Of a DNA stretch of 64,000 bases, positions 1-18,848 are shown piece after piece. The notes beneath the pieces were generated by a model. It did not search any database, was not told the origin of the DNA, and worked only from the letters and a program-made list of their open reading frames with translations. A program made the position numbers and the translations under genes. Within the stretch, counting starts at the first letter, position 1. Each line of letters starts with the position of its first letter. The DNA is from Vitis vinifera (lineage: Eukaryota; Streptophyta; Magnoliopsida; Vitales; Vitaceae): positions 22,850,001 through 22,914,000 of the forward strand of contig NC_081819.1 in NCBI RefSeq assembly GCF_030704535.1, in the 5' to 3' direction.

Positions 1-236
1 CTTGAATAACACCAAAGAGGAAAAAAAAGGACAGGAAAGGATTTGGTTTAGTTAAGAATCAATGGGTTGTTTTTGAATGTCTCATTTGTTTTACCATGAT
101 TAAACGTATATGATCATTAGATCACCTTGATCTCTTGAAGTTGGAAGGTAATTGGCAGCATCTTTGCCAATCTTCATATCACATAGTTTAGAAACAAGAG
201 GTAATATTTTAAATCTTCACTTGTTTAAACCATCAA

Positions 237-308
237 GGGTCCATAGCTCAGTGGTAGAGCATTTGACTGCAGATCAAGAGGTCACCGGTTCGAACCCGGT
301 TGGGCCCT
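237..308 (+). tRNA. trnC-GCA: tRNA-Cys (anticodon GCA)
   Basis: A complete cloverleaf can be read. The 7-bp acceptor stem pairs GGGTCCA with TGGGCCC (one G-T wobble). The A-box region reads TAGCTCAGTGGTAGAGCA, the anticodon loop CTGCAGA gives anticodon GCA, and the B box reads GGTTCGAACCC. No intron is present and the CCA tail is not encoded, as is normal for nuclear tRNA genes. The T-run directly after the gene is short; a longer run of T lies about 25 bases further on. The gene stands alone, with no other tRNA nearby. Confidence 0.95.
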
Positions 309-1470
309 TTCTTATTTGTGACGTCTTCTATATTTTTGGGTCATTTTTGTTTTTTGAAAAAGAGTGCTCACTAGTTTTTTTGTTTCCCTACATGGCTTAT
401 GTGATTCTATATGAATTTCAATGAAAAGGATTTGACATAATTTTTCTCTTTCCCTGGTTTTAGGTTTGAATTTCATGGAAAAATGGACCTAGGGTAAAAT
501 ATCCATGATATTTTTATCAAAATATCTCTAATTTAGAGGTAATATTGAAAGAGAAGATATCCTTCCTAACAAATGTCACATAAATTTTTTTATTTATAAT
601 AAACTGAGAAAAAAAAAATCAAAGTATTTATAGCGTCTTGTAAGTTGTAACTTCATTTTGAGGCATTAATGTCAAGTGTCAACATACAATCTTTTATTTT
701 TTTCAAAATTCCTATATCATACTTTCTTTTTAAATTTTCATCATTATCAATATTTCCCCTAAATATCATCATTGCTTGTCCATGACAATGTATAAACATG
801 TCTCACAACCAATATGATAATGCATGACCATTGATCACATCCCATTTCTGTTTTTGTTGAAATATAACCTCTTAAGAGACAGAAGTTGAACGAGAGTCCT
901 GAATGATCTGCTAAAATTTCTGGAAATCACCAACTATTATAACAGCAAGCTATTATAGCAAGAGTAGGAGAGAAGAAGAGGATGAATCAGTATTTGATGT
1001 CTGCAACACTCAATTTCACATCACCAAAAAACAAACCAGGCAATAGTTTCTGTACACAAATTACAAGCTTGTGAACAAATTCTTGCCTCCCCCGTTCCAT
1101 CTGTTGTCTCACTATTCTTCAATTGAGGTGGCTGAAAAATCCTTCGTATCGTTTTCATGCACAGTTGATCAAACCCAAGAAAATGGAAAAACAAATTTTC
1201 AGAAAGACACCCTATATGCCCAGAGAAAAAATGGCCGAAACCTGCAACCATCCAAATCTTGTTTTCCTAAGAATTCTTCATACCTGTGACACCCTTGACC
1301 TCATGGTTGAATAAGAATTTGGAGTGTCGTTTTTGACTGTTATGGAAATGAATGAAGCTTTGGTCGATCTGCCCAGAAGTTGAAACCTTGAATCCATGCC
1401 ATGCAGTTGTCTCCCCAGGAGCGATACAAATGAGAAAAATGAGGGAAATTTACAGACGTGCACAAGCTTT
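309..1470. other. AT-rich spacer and 3' flank of the BSK3-like gene
   Basis: No coding structure is seen. The part nearest 1471 (roughly 1000-1470) is less AT-rich and probably holds the 3' untranslated region of the minus-strand BSK3-like gene. The short reading frames at 1021-1314 have no family resemblance. Confidence 0.5.
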
Positions 1471-6933
<5,463 letters not shown>

Positions 6934-9906
6934 GTCAAATCGGAGATCAGAACCTAAATGAAAAAATCTCCTCAAGGCTGCACATAGCAAAACAACTCCA
7001 TCATCGGTTACAGATTCATCCTTCTGTGCTTCACAGACATTCAGTTTTGATTTCAAATTGCATTACAATCTTCTAAACTGGTTAGAAAAGCTCACAGCTA
7101 GTTAGAAATTAAATTTAATTTCCATTCAATTTACTCACCATAATGCCTAGAACTAAATTGAACAGTTCTGTTAATTAAAACCCTAATTAACTCAGAAACT
7201 CGATCAGGACTCCATCTTCCAACTAATGGAAAATTTGTTTTCAAGTAAATAACATTTGAATGGAATCATCATATTAGCAAAATTCACTCATGACATCAAA
7301 ACTCCCATTTTTCTATTAATTAACAAAATAGCAAGTTATGTTATTATCAGACTCAAATCTTAGTTAATATATTTTGATTAAATCAGAAATAAGAAATCAA
7401 AATTCTACTACTTTTGGGGGATGTAATCATGATTCTACTGCATTTCAATGGAAAGAGTTACCTTTTGGAACGATTCTCCACTCCTGGGCCAACTGAGTGA
7501 TGCTGAAACTACAAAAACCGGACCAAACCAGATTCCAAAAACAACTACCCAGAAATTCACCCAAACTCACCTCACTTTTCGCATCAATATTCCCAAGAAA
7601 AAAAAAACGCAAAACCCTAATCGAGGACACTTGAGCCAATAAGAAAAAGAATAACCTTTCAATCAAACCAATATTCCTCGATAAAGATTATTCAAGATCC
7701 ACATTTCCGCTCCAAAAATCAAGAAAAATCAGATTGACAACTCTAAACCCAGTTCTCGATTCCACCAAAACACACCCTTTCTCGCATCACAACCTTAAAA
7801 ACCAAAAATAAACAAAACCCACCATATGCTTCAATCAAATCGAGTAAAAACTATGAATTAACAAAAAAAAACCACGTTTCTTGGGAAACCCAATTGAGTA
7901 ATGGAGATCCTCATCGAGGCAAATGAACTGAGAGAGAATAATTATGAAGAACAGAGGGAGACCAGTTCAGGGTGAGCAGATCTGCGGAACAATTATCACC
8001 GACATGTCACGATTGTGGTTTGAAAATTTGGATATTATATTAATGGAAAAAAAATAATAGTAGTAGTTGCGAGAGTGATAATTGAGGAATATTAATTAAT
8101 TAAGTGGTTTATTTGGGGTTTATTAAAGAATTGGAGGCACCGCCAATGGGAATGGGGAATGGGGAGAAGGGGGGTTTTGTGGGTTGGAGAGAATGAGAAA
8201 GAAGCAATAAATTGAGAAAAAGAGAGAGAAGACTTTTTCATCATTCTGGTCTGCCCCCACACCCTCGCCTGTAATCATTTGAAATTTTGCTTCCTTTAAT
8301 TATGATTTTCTTTTGGGTGTTTACCCAACGGCGCCGAATTGATTCTCTGCTTTCTGTAAGTACCAACCCATTTGGACAAGTGTATTTCTTCCTGATTGAA
8401 TCGCTTGATTCAAAGAATCAACCGTTTTAAATTCAAAGCCCCGTTTCGACTGAGGGAAAAAGGGTGAACATAAAATGTGGGGAAAAAGGGCGGTTAACTT
8501 TAATGATGAGAAGATTTTTCCTTTTCTCGGCCTAATTTTTCAAATAAATCCCATAAATAGATTGAAAATAAAAATATAAGACAAAATAATAATAAATAAA
8601 ATAGATCTAAAGTTAACAATTATTTTTCTTTTCTTATATATATATATATATATATATAATTAAATAATTTTAAAATATATATATTTGGATTTTGTTTTAA
8701 TTTAAATATATATGGTTCAATCTAACTTCAATTCTAGAAGTTTAATTTTACAAACCATCCATTAGATTTGATGTAAATATACTTATTTAAAATTTTGAAA
8801 GTATCGACAATATAAATATTTTATACATATATATTTAACAATTTTTAAAAATAAAAAATTTTATTATCTAAAAAGTAAATATCATAAATAAAATATATTC
8901 ACAAAAGATACTAACCCATGCAATTTGAAATAAGATATAATTTAATATATTTATTCTAAACTTAAATGATTTGAGTGAAATTAATCATTTATCTATTTAT
9001 ACATATAATTAGAAGTAATAGTTGTTTCAATTGAATTCGAACCTAAATCAAAATTTTTGAATAGGGTTAAGCAATAAATTTATGATAGATATTCCCACAA
9101 TTTAAACCTTGTTTCAATATTTTTTTTATATTGTTATAAAGGATTGAAAGCAATGATATTTTCTCTTCTTATCTTAAGACTGCATTTGTAATCCTTATTT
9201 CCGTTAAGATTAAGTGAATGAAAGAACATTCATATGTAGTTTACTAAATCTTCATTATACAAATCCAAAATAAATTTGGGAAAATTTTTTTAAAAATTTC
9301 ATACTAAAAATTGTCAATACCAATTAGTGTACATTTCATGGAATAGATTTATTCATATTTGATTATAGAATAATGGGCATTTGGTAATTGTTTTCAAATA
9401 TTTAATTTCTATAATAAAAAATACGTCTGACAATAAAAAAGTAGTAAATAATTTTTTATTTAAAAAAAAAGAAAGAATATTCAAAAAATATTTTTTTGAA
9501 TTTTTTTACTGTTGTTTCAAAAAATAATTATAAGTATGAAAAATAATTGAAAAAAAATTATTATATAAAATTTATTTTTAAAAATATGAAAAATAATTTA
9601 AAAACATTTCGGATTATAAATATTAGTTGTATGAAATATTATAAAATAGTTTTTAAAATTTATTTATTTTGGAGAACAGGTCTTAGTGAAACAAAATAAT
9701 TTTTTTATATATAACTTATGATAAAAAAAAAAACTAGGGAAAAAAATATATATAATAAAAATTAAATTAGAAAATGTAAACTCATATGATATGTTAAAAA
9801 ATAATAAAAGAAAAAAAAAAGCAAGATAGGATAAGCCTGAAAACGAAGCCAACAACATGGAATTGAAGTAGAGAGGAGAGGGCTCTGAGGCCAAAGCAAA
9901 CAAGGA
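6934..9906. other. BSK3-like 5' leader/promoter and intergenic spacer
   Basis: About 6934-8250 probably contains the 5' leader of the minus-strand BSK3-like gene, including an untranslated intron, and its promoter. It holds AAACCCTAA (telo-box type) at 7612-7620 and CT/GA-rich stretches near 8160-8235. From about 8500 to 9800 the DNA is extremely AT-rich with no coding signal. The L21 promoter should lie just left of 9907, where the sequence becomes richer in G and C from about 9830. Confidence 0.5.
8635..8658. repeat. (TA)n microsatellite
   Basis: Uninterrupted TA dinucleotide run of about 12 units in the AT-rich spacer left of the L21 gene. Confidence 0.9.
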
Positions 9907-12900
9907 ATGGCTTCCGCAACACTTGCCTTCTTCTCCTCTTCTCTCACACCCACTGCAACACTCTCCCTCAAGCACAAATCCTCAGCACCAAAAAAGACTC
10001 TTTCTTTCTCCAATTTTGGCTTTCTTTCTCCTCACAGTCTTACTCTCTCTTCAAGACGGCCGCCTTCTCCCCTTCCCAAATCATCCGAATTCGAACCGTC
10101 AGTCATCGAAGTGGAGTCTAGTGAACCTAATTCCGAAGCTCTCCAAGTGGTCGAAGAGCCGCCGCCCGAACTGCCTAAGCGCGAGGAGATTTTTGCTGTG
10201 GTTATGGTGAGGACGTAGGAAATGCGCCTTTTCCTGCGCATCTCGGACTGTTTTGTTGGTAATGTGTGTTTCGGGGGGAATTTTGTATTACAAAGAAGTT
10301 TTAACTAATGGGTGTGTTTTTGGGTGATAATTGTTGTTACCCAGATGATAATTTTGGTGATTGTGCGTGGTTCTGGGTGACTTTTGGTTCCCAGATGGAC
10401 AAATGTATGAATGTTCATTTTTTGGGACAATTCTGCTTATTTTTGGAGTTAATTTTGGTTACCCAGATGACTTTCTTTTTCTTTTTTAATGTATCAACAG
10501 TATTATGATCTGAATTGTTGTGTTCTCGCCTTGTTTAGATTGGGTCTCGCCAATACATTGTTTTCCCTGGTCGGTATATCTATACTCAGAGGCTCAAAGG
10601 TGCTGATGTCAATGATAAGGTAAGGATTTAACATCAGTTTTTCTGATGTTCTGAAGTTTTCTCAGGCCTTCGAAATAGAACACCTGTTTTAATCCTTGAT
10701 TTTGTGTTTTTTCAGTGTTGTGGTTGCAGATATAGCTTTTGTATTCATGTTTAAATCTATAACAAAAGATTAAGTTTAGTAATAATATTTTCTGGGAATC
10801 TTGCTCTTCAACTGTTTGATTTTTGTTCATATGGCTTTTGGCAAATGTTATAGGATTTGCTTAACTTCAGGGCAGTCGGAATAGATAATTAGAATATCTG
10901 AATGAAGTATGCTGCTAAAGTATAATGAAAATCAATAAATTTAGACACTTTTGGATCCGGGTAGATTTCCGGCACGAATTGGTATGTGTCACTTGTTTGG
11001 CAAATATATGGCTCAAACTCTTCCTGGCATCCTTTTGAGGAGGATGTTACTAGAAGCAAACGATGCTACATGTGCTTTGATGGAATATATTTTCTGCCAG
11101 AATTATCAAGATGGAGGTTTACTTATTAGTTTTATTATTAATGAACTGGGTGGTCGGTATTCATAAGTTTCCAAGTAAGAGAATTAGATTTTAGGAAGTG
11201 GTTCTACTGGAAGTAATTATGGTGGCTACTATTCCCTCTGACATAGTGAGTTATGTTCTCTTACCATTCCCTCTACTGTAGAAAGTTATTATTGGTATTT
11301 CTGTAGCAATGAGGATTTGTTATCGGTGCTTCCTTCCTCCCCTCTAATAGTCCTTTCAAGTGCCTCTTGTACTATTTTATTTTTTTTTAAATTTTTTCTT
11401 AGTTAATGGTAATCATTAGCTTGATTCAAGAGTCATGACTAATCACTATACAATTTACAGTCTATAAATGGGTTCATAATCATTCTTGAGTTTGTGAATC
11501 TTAAATTAAGAATTTGGAGCCTAACTATTTGTTTGAAGGCATGAATGCTTACATCTCTCCCTCAAACACTTCTTCATTTCTCTTAGTTCCTCTGCAATTA
11601 TGTCACTGTTTTTCTCCTTTACACAAAATCTACATACTGAACTGTCAACATCCTTGTTTTTTGTATTCCTTCTCACCTTTAGTTCTTAAACCAATGCAAA
11701 GACAATCTTAACCTAATTCCATACTGTGGCATTAGATTTTAAAAGATCCTACAACAGTTCTAATATAAGAGAGAGTTCTCTTTTTTTAAAACTTATATGT
11801 TTTTTAAGCAATTTTACTTTCATGGTACTTATAAAAAAAAGAGAGGCAATTTTACCTTCACGGTAACAACTATAAAGTTCTTATTAAAATTTTAGACCTT
11901 CTTGAATGATGATGTGATCACCAAAATGATGGCATTTCTTAAATGTATGTAAGAGTCCTGCTGGAAGTCTCTTAGTTAAAGGCTAGGGATCTTTTGGTTT
12001 TTGCCAAATTTTGGCCTTGATGTCCTGATTCCTCATCACAGTAAAAAGAAGCTTGAGATAAGTTCAGCAGTCCAAGTTTTGGTTGATTCTTCTCAAAGTT
12101 ATCATCCAACTAGCAACTTGATGCTCACAAAACAAGAATCATACATGATACAGTGTTTGAGCAAATAAGGGCCAAAATGATAACAGCACTAAACCCAAGA
12201 ACTCAAAGTTAAGGATGATAATATTATTGATCAAGCAAGGATAAATAATAGTATGGATCAAACCAATGATGGTAGATGAGGTGGAGAGCAATTTGTGGGC
12301 CTTGGTTGTCTTGCCATTTGAAATTTTTTGGGTGCTGCACTAGTTTTTAAAGTAGTTGGTGGTAGGTTATCTTGGAAGCCTTAATGAAAGGAGCTAGGGG
12401 AGGTTTTGGAGGCTAAGCCCTTTGTGTTTGATTGGGGTGCATATGGAAAGAACGCAATAATAGATGTTTTTGGGGGCGAGGAAGGTTTGTAATTGTTGGC
12501 GAAAATCTTTATTTTTTGGTTTTTTCTAAATTTTTTTTCTTGGTGCAGTGTTTCCCCAACCTCATCGATGCTTTCTTTGTAGATTTTATTGATTTCTAAA
12601 GGGAATAAGTTTTATGCTTGTGTTGTTCTTGTTGTTAAGCCTTTGATTCACCTTGTACACTTACCTGTGAACATGGCTGCAAACCATTGTTTATTTGGCA
12701 TTTTTTAGATACATTCTTCTTATTTGCTTATCGAAAACATATGCTAAACCATTAGAAACCACCCAGAACTCTAATTCTACTCCTAAAAAATCATTTTTAT
12801 CAAATTTCTCTTGTACACCAGTCCCCTTGTCGCTTCTCTTATGGGAAAGAATGAATGTTTCCCTAAAAAATTGTTGTCACTAGATGCTATCCTGTACTTC

Positions 12901-15671
12901 ATCAAACATGTCACCCTTGAGACAATACCCCAATGCTAAAATGCAACCCAAGTTGGGAGCTTGGGGGACTAAAATGGATTTGGTGCATCTCAATTGTTGA
13001 GTTTGGCTTTCCCACCAAAGTGCTCTTTGGTATTGGTTTGAGGGTTTTAGTTTGGTGGGTAAAACTGGAGGCCGGTTGAAGTGGGATGACAAGCATCAAA
13101 CCCGTATCGGCTGGAATGAAGGTATAAGGCATATCAACCCTGACTCGGATCTTTGACAGTTCACCCAAATTCTGAGCATCACTCAGCCCAGACAATTGTC
13201 CTAGTGCAAACACTGAGCATCCAAGTTCTAACTATAGGGTCTAAGACACCAGCTTTGAGGCCTTCTGATTCCAAGCTCTCTAGTCAGAAATGAGAAATCA
13301 GAGCATGGGGATAATCCTTACATGCATCTGATCAAAAGGCAATTGGTAAATGACTTAAGTCTTCCAAGAACCGCAGCAGCAACTAGTCCAGACGCTCTTT
13401 AATGGTTTCTACAAATTAAGTGAAATATCTACCAAAATCAAGGAATTGGTTGAGCCTCTCTAACCAGATGCAACTAACTCTGGACATTTGTGGTTAATAG
13501 GCTGGTCATATCCCTTGCCATGAACAATAAATTGTGTGTGATCTCTTCCCTGTGGAAGTCTCTCAAAATTTTCTCAAGGTTTCCTTTATGGTCCATGGTT
13601 TCTGAGCCTGACACCTCATGGGTGCCATTTTTTGACCGGGAAGATCATCGGTTGGACTAGGAGCTAAACTACTTGGATCACCTAGAGGAAGTTGCTTTAG
13701 TAGTAAACCTTTAGATCTTTAACCGTTGAGAAGGGTATTGGTAGACATTGAGAGTTCAACAAATGTCTGTTTTATGGTGGATTTTGAGATAAGGGGATAG
13801 AAAAGAAACATTTGACTTCAAGCAAGTGGGGAGAGTTTGCATGTAGTGATGCACATAATTCCTTTCATCTTTTTGGACACCCCATTTCCTTATAATTTCA
13901 TCATGGGCAGAGCTTGGATTTGCCACATGCCAGCGGTCCTGTATCCTGAGGGTGTAATGGGGATTGTAGGGGACTAGGTCGCTACAAGGTGTTACAGAGT
14001 TAGTATTTGAGCTCCTAAGAAGAGGGCTGAAGTAGAACGACCACCTGTTTTTAGAGCTCAAATAGCTATTACAGCAAGATTCTGGCACGAAAGAGGTAAA
14101 GGGGTGCCTAGGGAGTCACCAACAATAATGGAGCTTGAGCTAGTGTGGATTGGGGCTGATGAATCAGAAACTGTTGTCTAAGTTGGCTTGGTTTGTTATT
14201 AGGGCATCAAGAAGAAGAAGATTTGATGCAATTCTCTTCCACCTTTGCATGATAACAGTGATCTCTCTGCATTGAGGCATGCCAGGGATAGACTACTATG
14301 GATCATCATGCATGTGGATCCCAACCATCTCCTGGTGCATTAGAAGCAAAGGACGTTCTGAGGGACATTGGATGGTTAACTAGCGCCAGGTTGAGAGGCT
14401 ATTGCAAGCAGGGTTCATTAAGAACTGCAGTTTTCTCATTTGCCGTCGAATATGGTGTTTATGCTTAAGAAGTTTGGCAAGTTTGTTATGTAAGCTGTGG
14501 CCTATGCTTTCATCATGTTACCTTTGTCCTGAACTGATTTACTCATGTGAATGCCAAAATGCATGCTAAATGTCATTCCATGGTTCCATTTTAATTGTGA
14601 TTATACATGAATCTAGATAGATGTTCTTACCATATTCATCCCAAATCCTCCACAGTGCCTTTCTTTTCCCTTTTCCTTATATGTCCATGTTGCTCATAGA
14701 ATCTATCAGAGGTGGTTTTCTTATGATAATTCTTCTCTGTTTATGCCCAATGATTGATTCAAAATGTTGATATAATTGGTGATAAGTATAAAATATGTAG
14801 GGTGTAATGTAGATTGTGCTAATCACACTCAGGTTATCAGTCAGTCCAAGACTCCACCTAGGCATTTTGATCATCATGGCTAACATAGCAATGTTGCAAG
14901 CCAGTCCTGCTAGCTGATTTTGTCTAATGAGATATTGCTTTATTAACAAGAGCCCTCTATGGTACTATATAGTCAATGTGACCATTCTTACAATATTCAA
15001 GAATGCTAGTTCTTCGATTCACAGAACTGGAAAAGTTACTTCTTATTTACTCTGATTTTTACATAATTTATTACTCTGTTTCTCAGTTTCTGTGTTTGAA
15101 ATTGTTTTTGTGCAGATTATCCTGAACAGGGTGTTGCTTGTCGGCACCAAAACAAGTACTTACATTGGAAAACCAGTGGTTCCAAATGCTGCTGTGCATG
15201 CTGTAGTTGAAGAGCAGGTGGTTCACTGACTTGAGATTCTTTTGACTTGATTTTCTGTTCATTCTTATACATTGACCTGGGTCATCACCCATAATCTTTC
15301 CTTTCAGGGATTAAATCCTAAAGTCATGGTCTTCAAGTACAAGAAGAAAAAGAACTATCGCAGAAACATCGGTCATCGACAGGTATTACAATTTTGCTTC
15401 AGATTGGCCATTACATTTAGAATTGATTGCATGAGTACAATAGTGGCGATTCTATCAAAAACCATGCTAGTGAATATAAGTAATATGCGCTTAGAAACAA
15501 GCATAAGCTCATAGTTGTTAAAGGTGTGCCTAAAGCCTTTTAAAACTATGCATGTGCTTTATGATTGTCTCACTATCTTATGGTGATTTAACTAAACAGC
15601 CAAACACACGGATAAGGATTACGGGCATCACGGGCTATCAAGACTCCCCAGCTGTTACCCTTGATTCATAG
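9907..15671 (+). CDS. RPL21: 50S ribosomal protein L21, chloroplastic (5 exons)
   Basis: Exons: 9907-10206, 10539-10619, 15116-15217, 15308-15382, 15600-15671. They join in phase 0 at every junction to 209 residues. Residues 1 to about 60 are rich in Ser, Thr and Pro with no early acidic residues, as in a plastid transit peptide. An acidic linker follows (about 63-90), then the bL21 domain begins at PKREEIFAVVMIGSRQYIV. The typical L21 signature is seen: GSRQYIVFPGRYIYTQRL, then LLVGTKTSTYIGKPVV, then KYKKKKNYRRNIGHRQ, then a C terminus RIRITGIT. The protein binds 23S rRNA in the large subunit of the plastid ribosome. The start is the first ATG of the frame and fits a transit peptide. A mitochondrial L21 paralogue is known in plants; the N-terminal composition favours the plastid form but a targeting assay is not available here. 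The second intron is unusually long (4.5 kb). Confidence 0.95.
10620..15115 (+). other. Long intron 2 of RPL21 with degenerate repeat sequence
   Basis: The intron runs from GTAAGG to TGTGCAG. Most of it is unique-looking AT-rich DNA. Stretches at about 12900-13250 and 13600-14450 have a more even base composition and broken minus-strand frames, which suggests decayed inserted elements, but no domain could be recognised. Confidence 0.6.
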
Positions 15672-16789
15672 GACTTCCAAACAGTAACACCACACTGGTT
15701 GTAGCGAAATTTCTTCCCTCTTGTTTCTTCTCCATGCAGTTTGTTGAAAATTTTGTATGCAATTTCCTTAACTTTAGCCTTGTGGGATTATTTTGGCATA
15801 ATTATTTGGGGGCAGAGGATTGATTTTGTGCTGTTTTCACATGTGGGGGGTTGGAGGGTGTGAGCAGCAAGAACCCTAGATACCATCCAACACTAATGCT
15901 GGTGTAATTTAAAATTTGTATGAATTATTTGATTTCTATGTTTTACACAACTTTCATTACAATTTTTGGTGTGTTGGATGCATCTTCATAGTGTTTAAAT
16001 GACTTGTGGTGTCAATTTCATTCCTGCGGTAATGAGAAGATGGAGGCATGGTGACTTCCCAACATGTGTTAGTGTGCCAATTCACTGCCTTTATTTTTTA
16101 AAAAATAAATAAATAAAGTGAAGTGTTGTTTTGCATATCGTAATAAAATTTTATGTTCATTAAAAAATTAATTAATAATAAATAAAAATCTATAACATTG
16201 ATTTGGTACGATATTGAAGTTTTTATGTGATGAAAGATCTACTGAAGGGATAATTGTGTTTTGGATCTAATTGGTTTCAAAAATTAAAATTTGACCTATA
16301 AAAATTACATAATTGATGAGAATGATATAAAATATGAAGAGATTAATATACCCTTTAAAATTATTTTAAGTATTTTTTTATCACATGACAAATTTTTTTA
16401 TCTTAATTTTTTTTAATAATTATTCTGAAAATTTATTATTTTTAGAAAACTATTTTTTTTAAAAAAAAAATACATTCTAAAAATATATCATCTAAAAAAA
16501 AATTATTTTGACATATTTTTTGTTATTTTTTACATACATAATTATATATATATATATATATATATATACCAAGATTTTTTATTTTTAAATAATAATAATA
16601 ATAATAATAATAATTTATTTTTATTTTTTGGGAGAATGGTGTATTTTTTTCCAAATCATTAAATTAAATTAAATTTTATTGAGATTTACAAAATAAATAA
16701 AATTTAAATTAATATTTTTTTACTCTTTTTTTCGTAGTCAATATAGGTCATTTTTGGAAAGATAAAAAATTCATATCATTCTTTTCAAT
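15672..16789. other. 3' flank of RPL21 and AT-rich spacer with microsatellites
   Basis: The 3' untranslated region of RPL21 should occupy the first few hundred bases. From about 16080 the sequence is almost purely A and T. It includes a (TA)n run at 16543-16568 and an (AAT)n run at 16588-16614. No gene is seen. Confidence 0.6.
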
Positions 16790-17222
16790 TTTCACTTTTT
16801 CTAAATAGAAAAAATAACATATCAGTTTTTCTTTATTTTTTAATACTTAATAGAAATAAAATACTACAAAAAGAAATAACCTAATATTTAACACTATTAA
16901 ACATTAAAGTTCTATTTAGAATTAAATAAAAAAAACAAACACCACATAAATATTTTAACTTTTTCTATTCAGTAAAGATTTATAATAAATTATAAAAAAG
17001 TAAAAAAAACAAACAACCTAAAGTTTAAAAGTAAATTACTTTCAACAAAAAACTAAGGTGATGTTTGTTTTTTTTACTTAATTCTAAATATAATTTTAAT
17101 GTTTAATAGTGTTAAATATTAGATTGATTTTTTTTTTTGTAGTATTTTATTTCTATTAAGTATTAAAAAGTAAAGAAAAACTAATATGTTATTTTTTCTA
17201 TTTAGAAAAAGCTATAGGTGGT
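16790..17222. repeat. MITE-like inverted-repeat cluster, left part
   Basis: AT-rich blocks end in the motif GGTGTTTGTTTTTT or its complement AAAAAACAAACACC. For example, AAAAAACAAACACCAC lies near 16933, and GGTGATGTTTGTTTTTTTTA begins near 17053. Internal blocks such as TTTAGAATTAA and AATACTTAATAGAAATAAAA occur in both orientations here and again at 23560-23760. This looks like several copies of one short non-autonomous DNA-transposon family with terminal inverted repeats. The superfamily is not clear. The 6 kb solo LTR splits the cluster. Confidence 0.55.
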
Positions 17223-18770
17223 TGTAGACCCCCTTTGGTAGAGAAAACCCGGAGGGAGTTTGTTTTTCTTTCTTTTCTTCTTGAATTTTTAGGATATTGT
17301 TAGAAGGAGTAGGGGACCCCTAGCTGAGGTTGGAGGCCATCTGCTTGAGACGTGCAGCAGCAGAGAGAGTGGTTGCAAGCCCATGCTTGCTGATGTGATG
17401 AACAGGAAAGGGAAGGTTGGCTTGCTGAGGAAGACACGAACAGGAGGCTAGATAAAGGAAAAGAAAAAGGGGAGAGAAGAGGGGGGGTTTTTGGGTTTTT
17501 TCTGGGAGAAAGGAGGAAAACAGAGGAGGTCTCTAGAGAGAAACACGAAAGTTAAGAGAGGTTTTTTTTTCTTTTGAGAGCTGGAGGAACGAGTTTTGCT
17601 GAGGGATAAGGGGATCCTCTAGCCAGACGAGAAGTGTGAAGGAATTCTCAGGTAAGTTTGCTGTATACCTCTCTTTATCTTCATTATCATGGTTCTTTCA
17701 TTTTCTTCTCTGGCTACTTGGGGTTCCGATTGTTTCATTTGGTCAGAGATAACAATAGTCCTGCATAGGTTTTGTCAATCTCTGTTTCGTTTATATACCC
17801 TTTGATCGTTCTATCTGCTTGTTTGGACATGCTTGCTCTGTTAGTGTCTCATCCCCTTGGGCTTCATTTGAAGTTATCACGTACATGGATTGCATGAATT
17901 GATTTAATTTTCTCTTTCATCCCACCAGTTTGAGCCCATAGATTGACCTTGGGTTGAGACTACATTAGCTCTCTATCTTTCATGATTATCATTCTCTTCT
18001 ATTTTTCTTTCTTTCTTTTCTTTCACTATTTGTTGTTGCTCCAAGAGATGCTCTGTTTCTTCGTAACTGTTCCACCAATACCTTGCGTGAGGTGAAATTT
18101 ATGAAAGAGCAAAGACGAGTAAGCTTGTGTTAAAGGAAGCTCATAGATGCCAACGAAAGGACGAGATGTGGTATGATGACTGGTTTTATTACCACATGGT
18201 TTTTTTTTAGAGAGAGAACCGGCATGAAAGCCAAGAAGAAAGGAGGAAGAAGCTGCTGGAGAGGGAGAGATGTTTGCTTGGAGGAGAAGTCTCTTTCCTG
18301 GGGGAGGGTCTCAGAGGAGTTGCAGGCTGGTTCCTAGAGGAGAAAATCAGAGATGTCTGAAAAGAGTCTGAGCATTATCTTCACTGGAGGATTCAGCAAT
18401 GCCTTGGCTGCCGCGCATGAAGACATTGGTGAAGTCAAGAGTATTGACGTTTTGTTAGACGGTATTCACAGCGGCAGTGCTGGAGTTTTCAGGGGGGTTG
18501 CTGCTGGGAATCCATGTAACAATATATATCACTTGGGCTGTATTGTTCTTTGGTTGGTTCAGCGCAATTCATGCCTTGTTTTTCATCAGGGGTTGTCTCC
18601 GTAAGTTTCTGGCAATGTTCATGGTCGGCAAGGTTCAAATGATGGGTCAGCAACCACTGATCTACAGCTTTATGATCCATGACACGAAGATCCTTGCCAA
18701 GCACACCGGAATTTGCATGGTCCAGCCGCGGTCTAGCTGCGGGTGCGGCACTAGCAGGCTGTGTATATAT

Positions 18771-18848
18771 GATGGCCATGCGCACACGCATGATGCTGAG
18801 GGAAAGAGTTTGATTAGAGCCATGTCAGGTCATGAAAACTGGGTGCTC
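18771..18848 (+). pseudogene. Captured WD40-repeat fragment resembling VIP3/SKI8
   Basis: One frame reads 26 residues that include AEGKSLIRAMSGH followed by ENWVL. This matches the WD40 repeat of the plant VIP3/SKI8 protein, where the remembered family text is close to HVHMYDAEGKSL, then MSGHASWVLSVD. VIP3 is a subunit of the Paf1 and Ski complexes. The match stops on both sides: upstream residues and those after WVL are not VIP3-like. The fragment lies inside the 6 kb solo LTR in a locally GC-richer patch, so it looks like a host exon piece picked up by the retroelement. The neighbouring frames at 18353-18604 and 18477-19130 are open but match nothing I know. The identification rests on memory of the family and needs a search. 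Confidence 0.5.

Noticed and set aside
6934-7056. Upstream in-frame ATG for the BSK3-like gene
   Set aside because: It would place 41 residues before MGCQCS and abolish myristoylation at Gly2, which the family needs.
9664-10013. Minus-strand frames at the RPL21 start
   Set aside because: Complement of the transit-peptide exon and of AT-rich promoter; no family resemblance.
12911-14088. Minus-strand frames of 100-110 codons in RPL21 intron 2
   Set aside because: No domain was recognised; they may be remnants of an old element but the text is too degraded to name.
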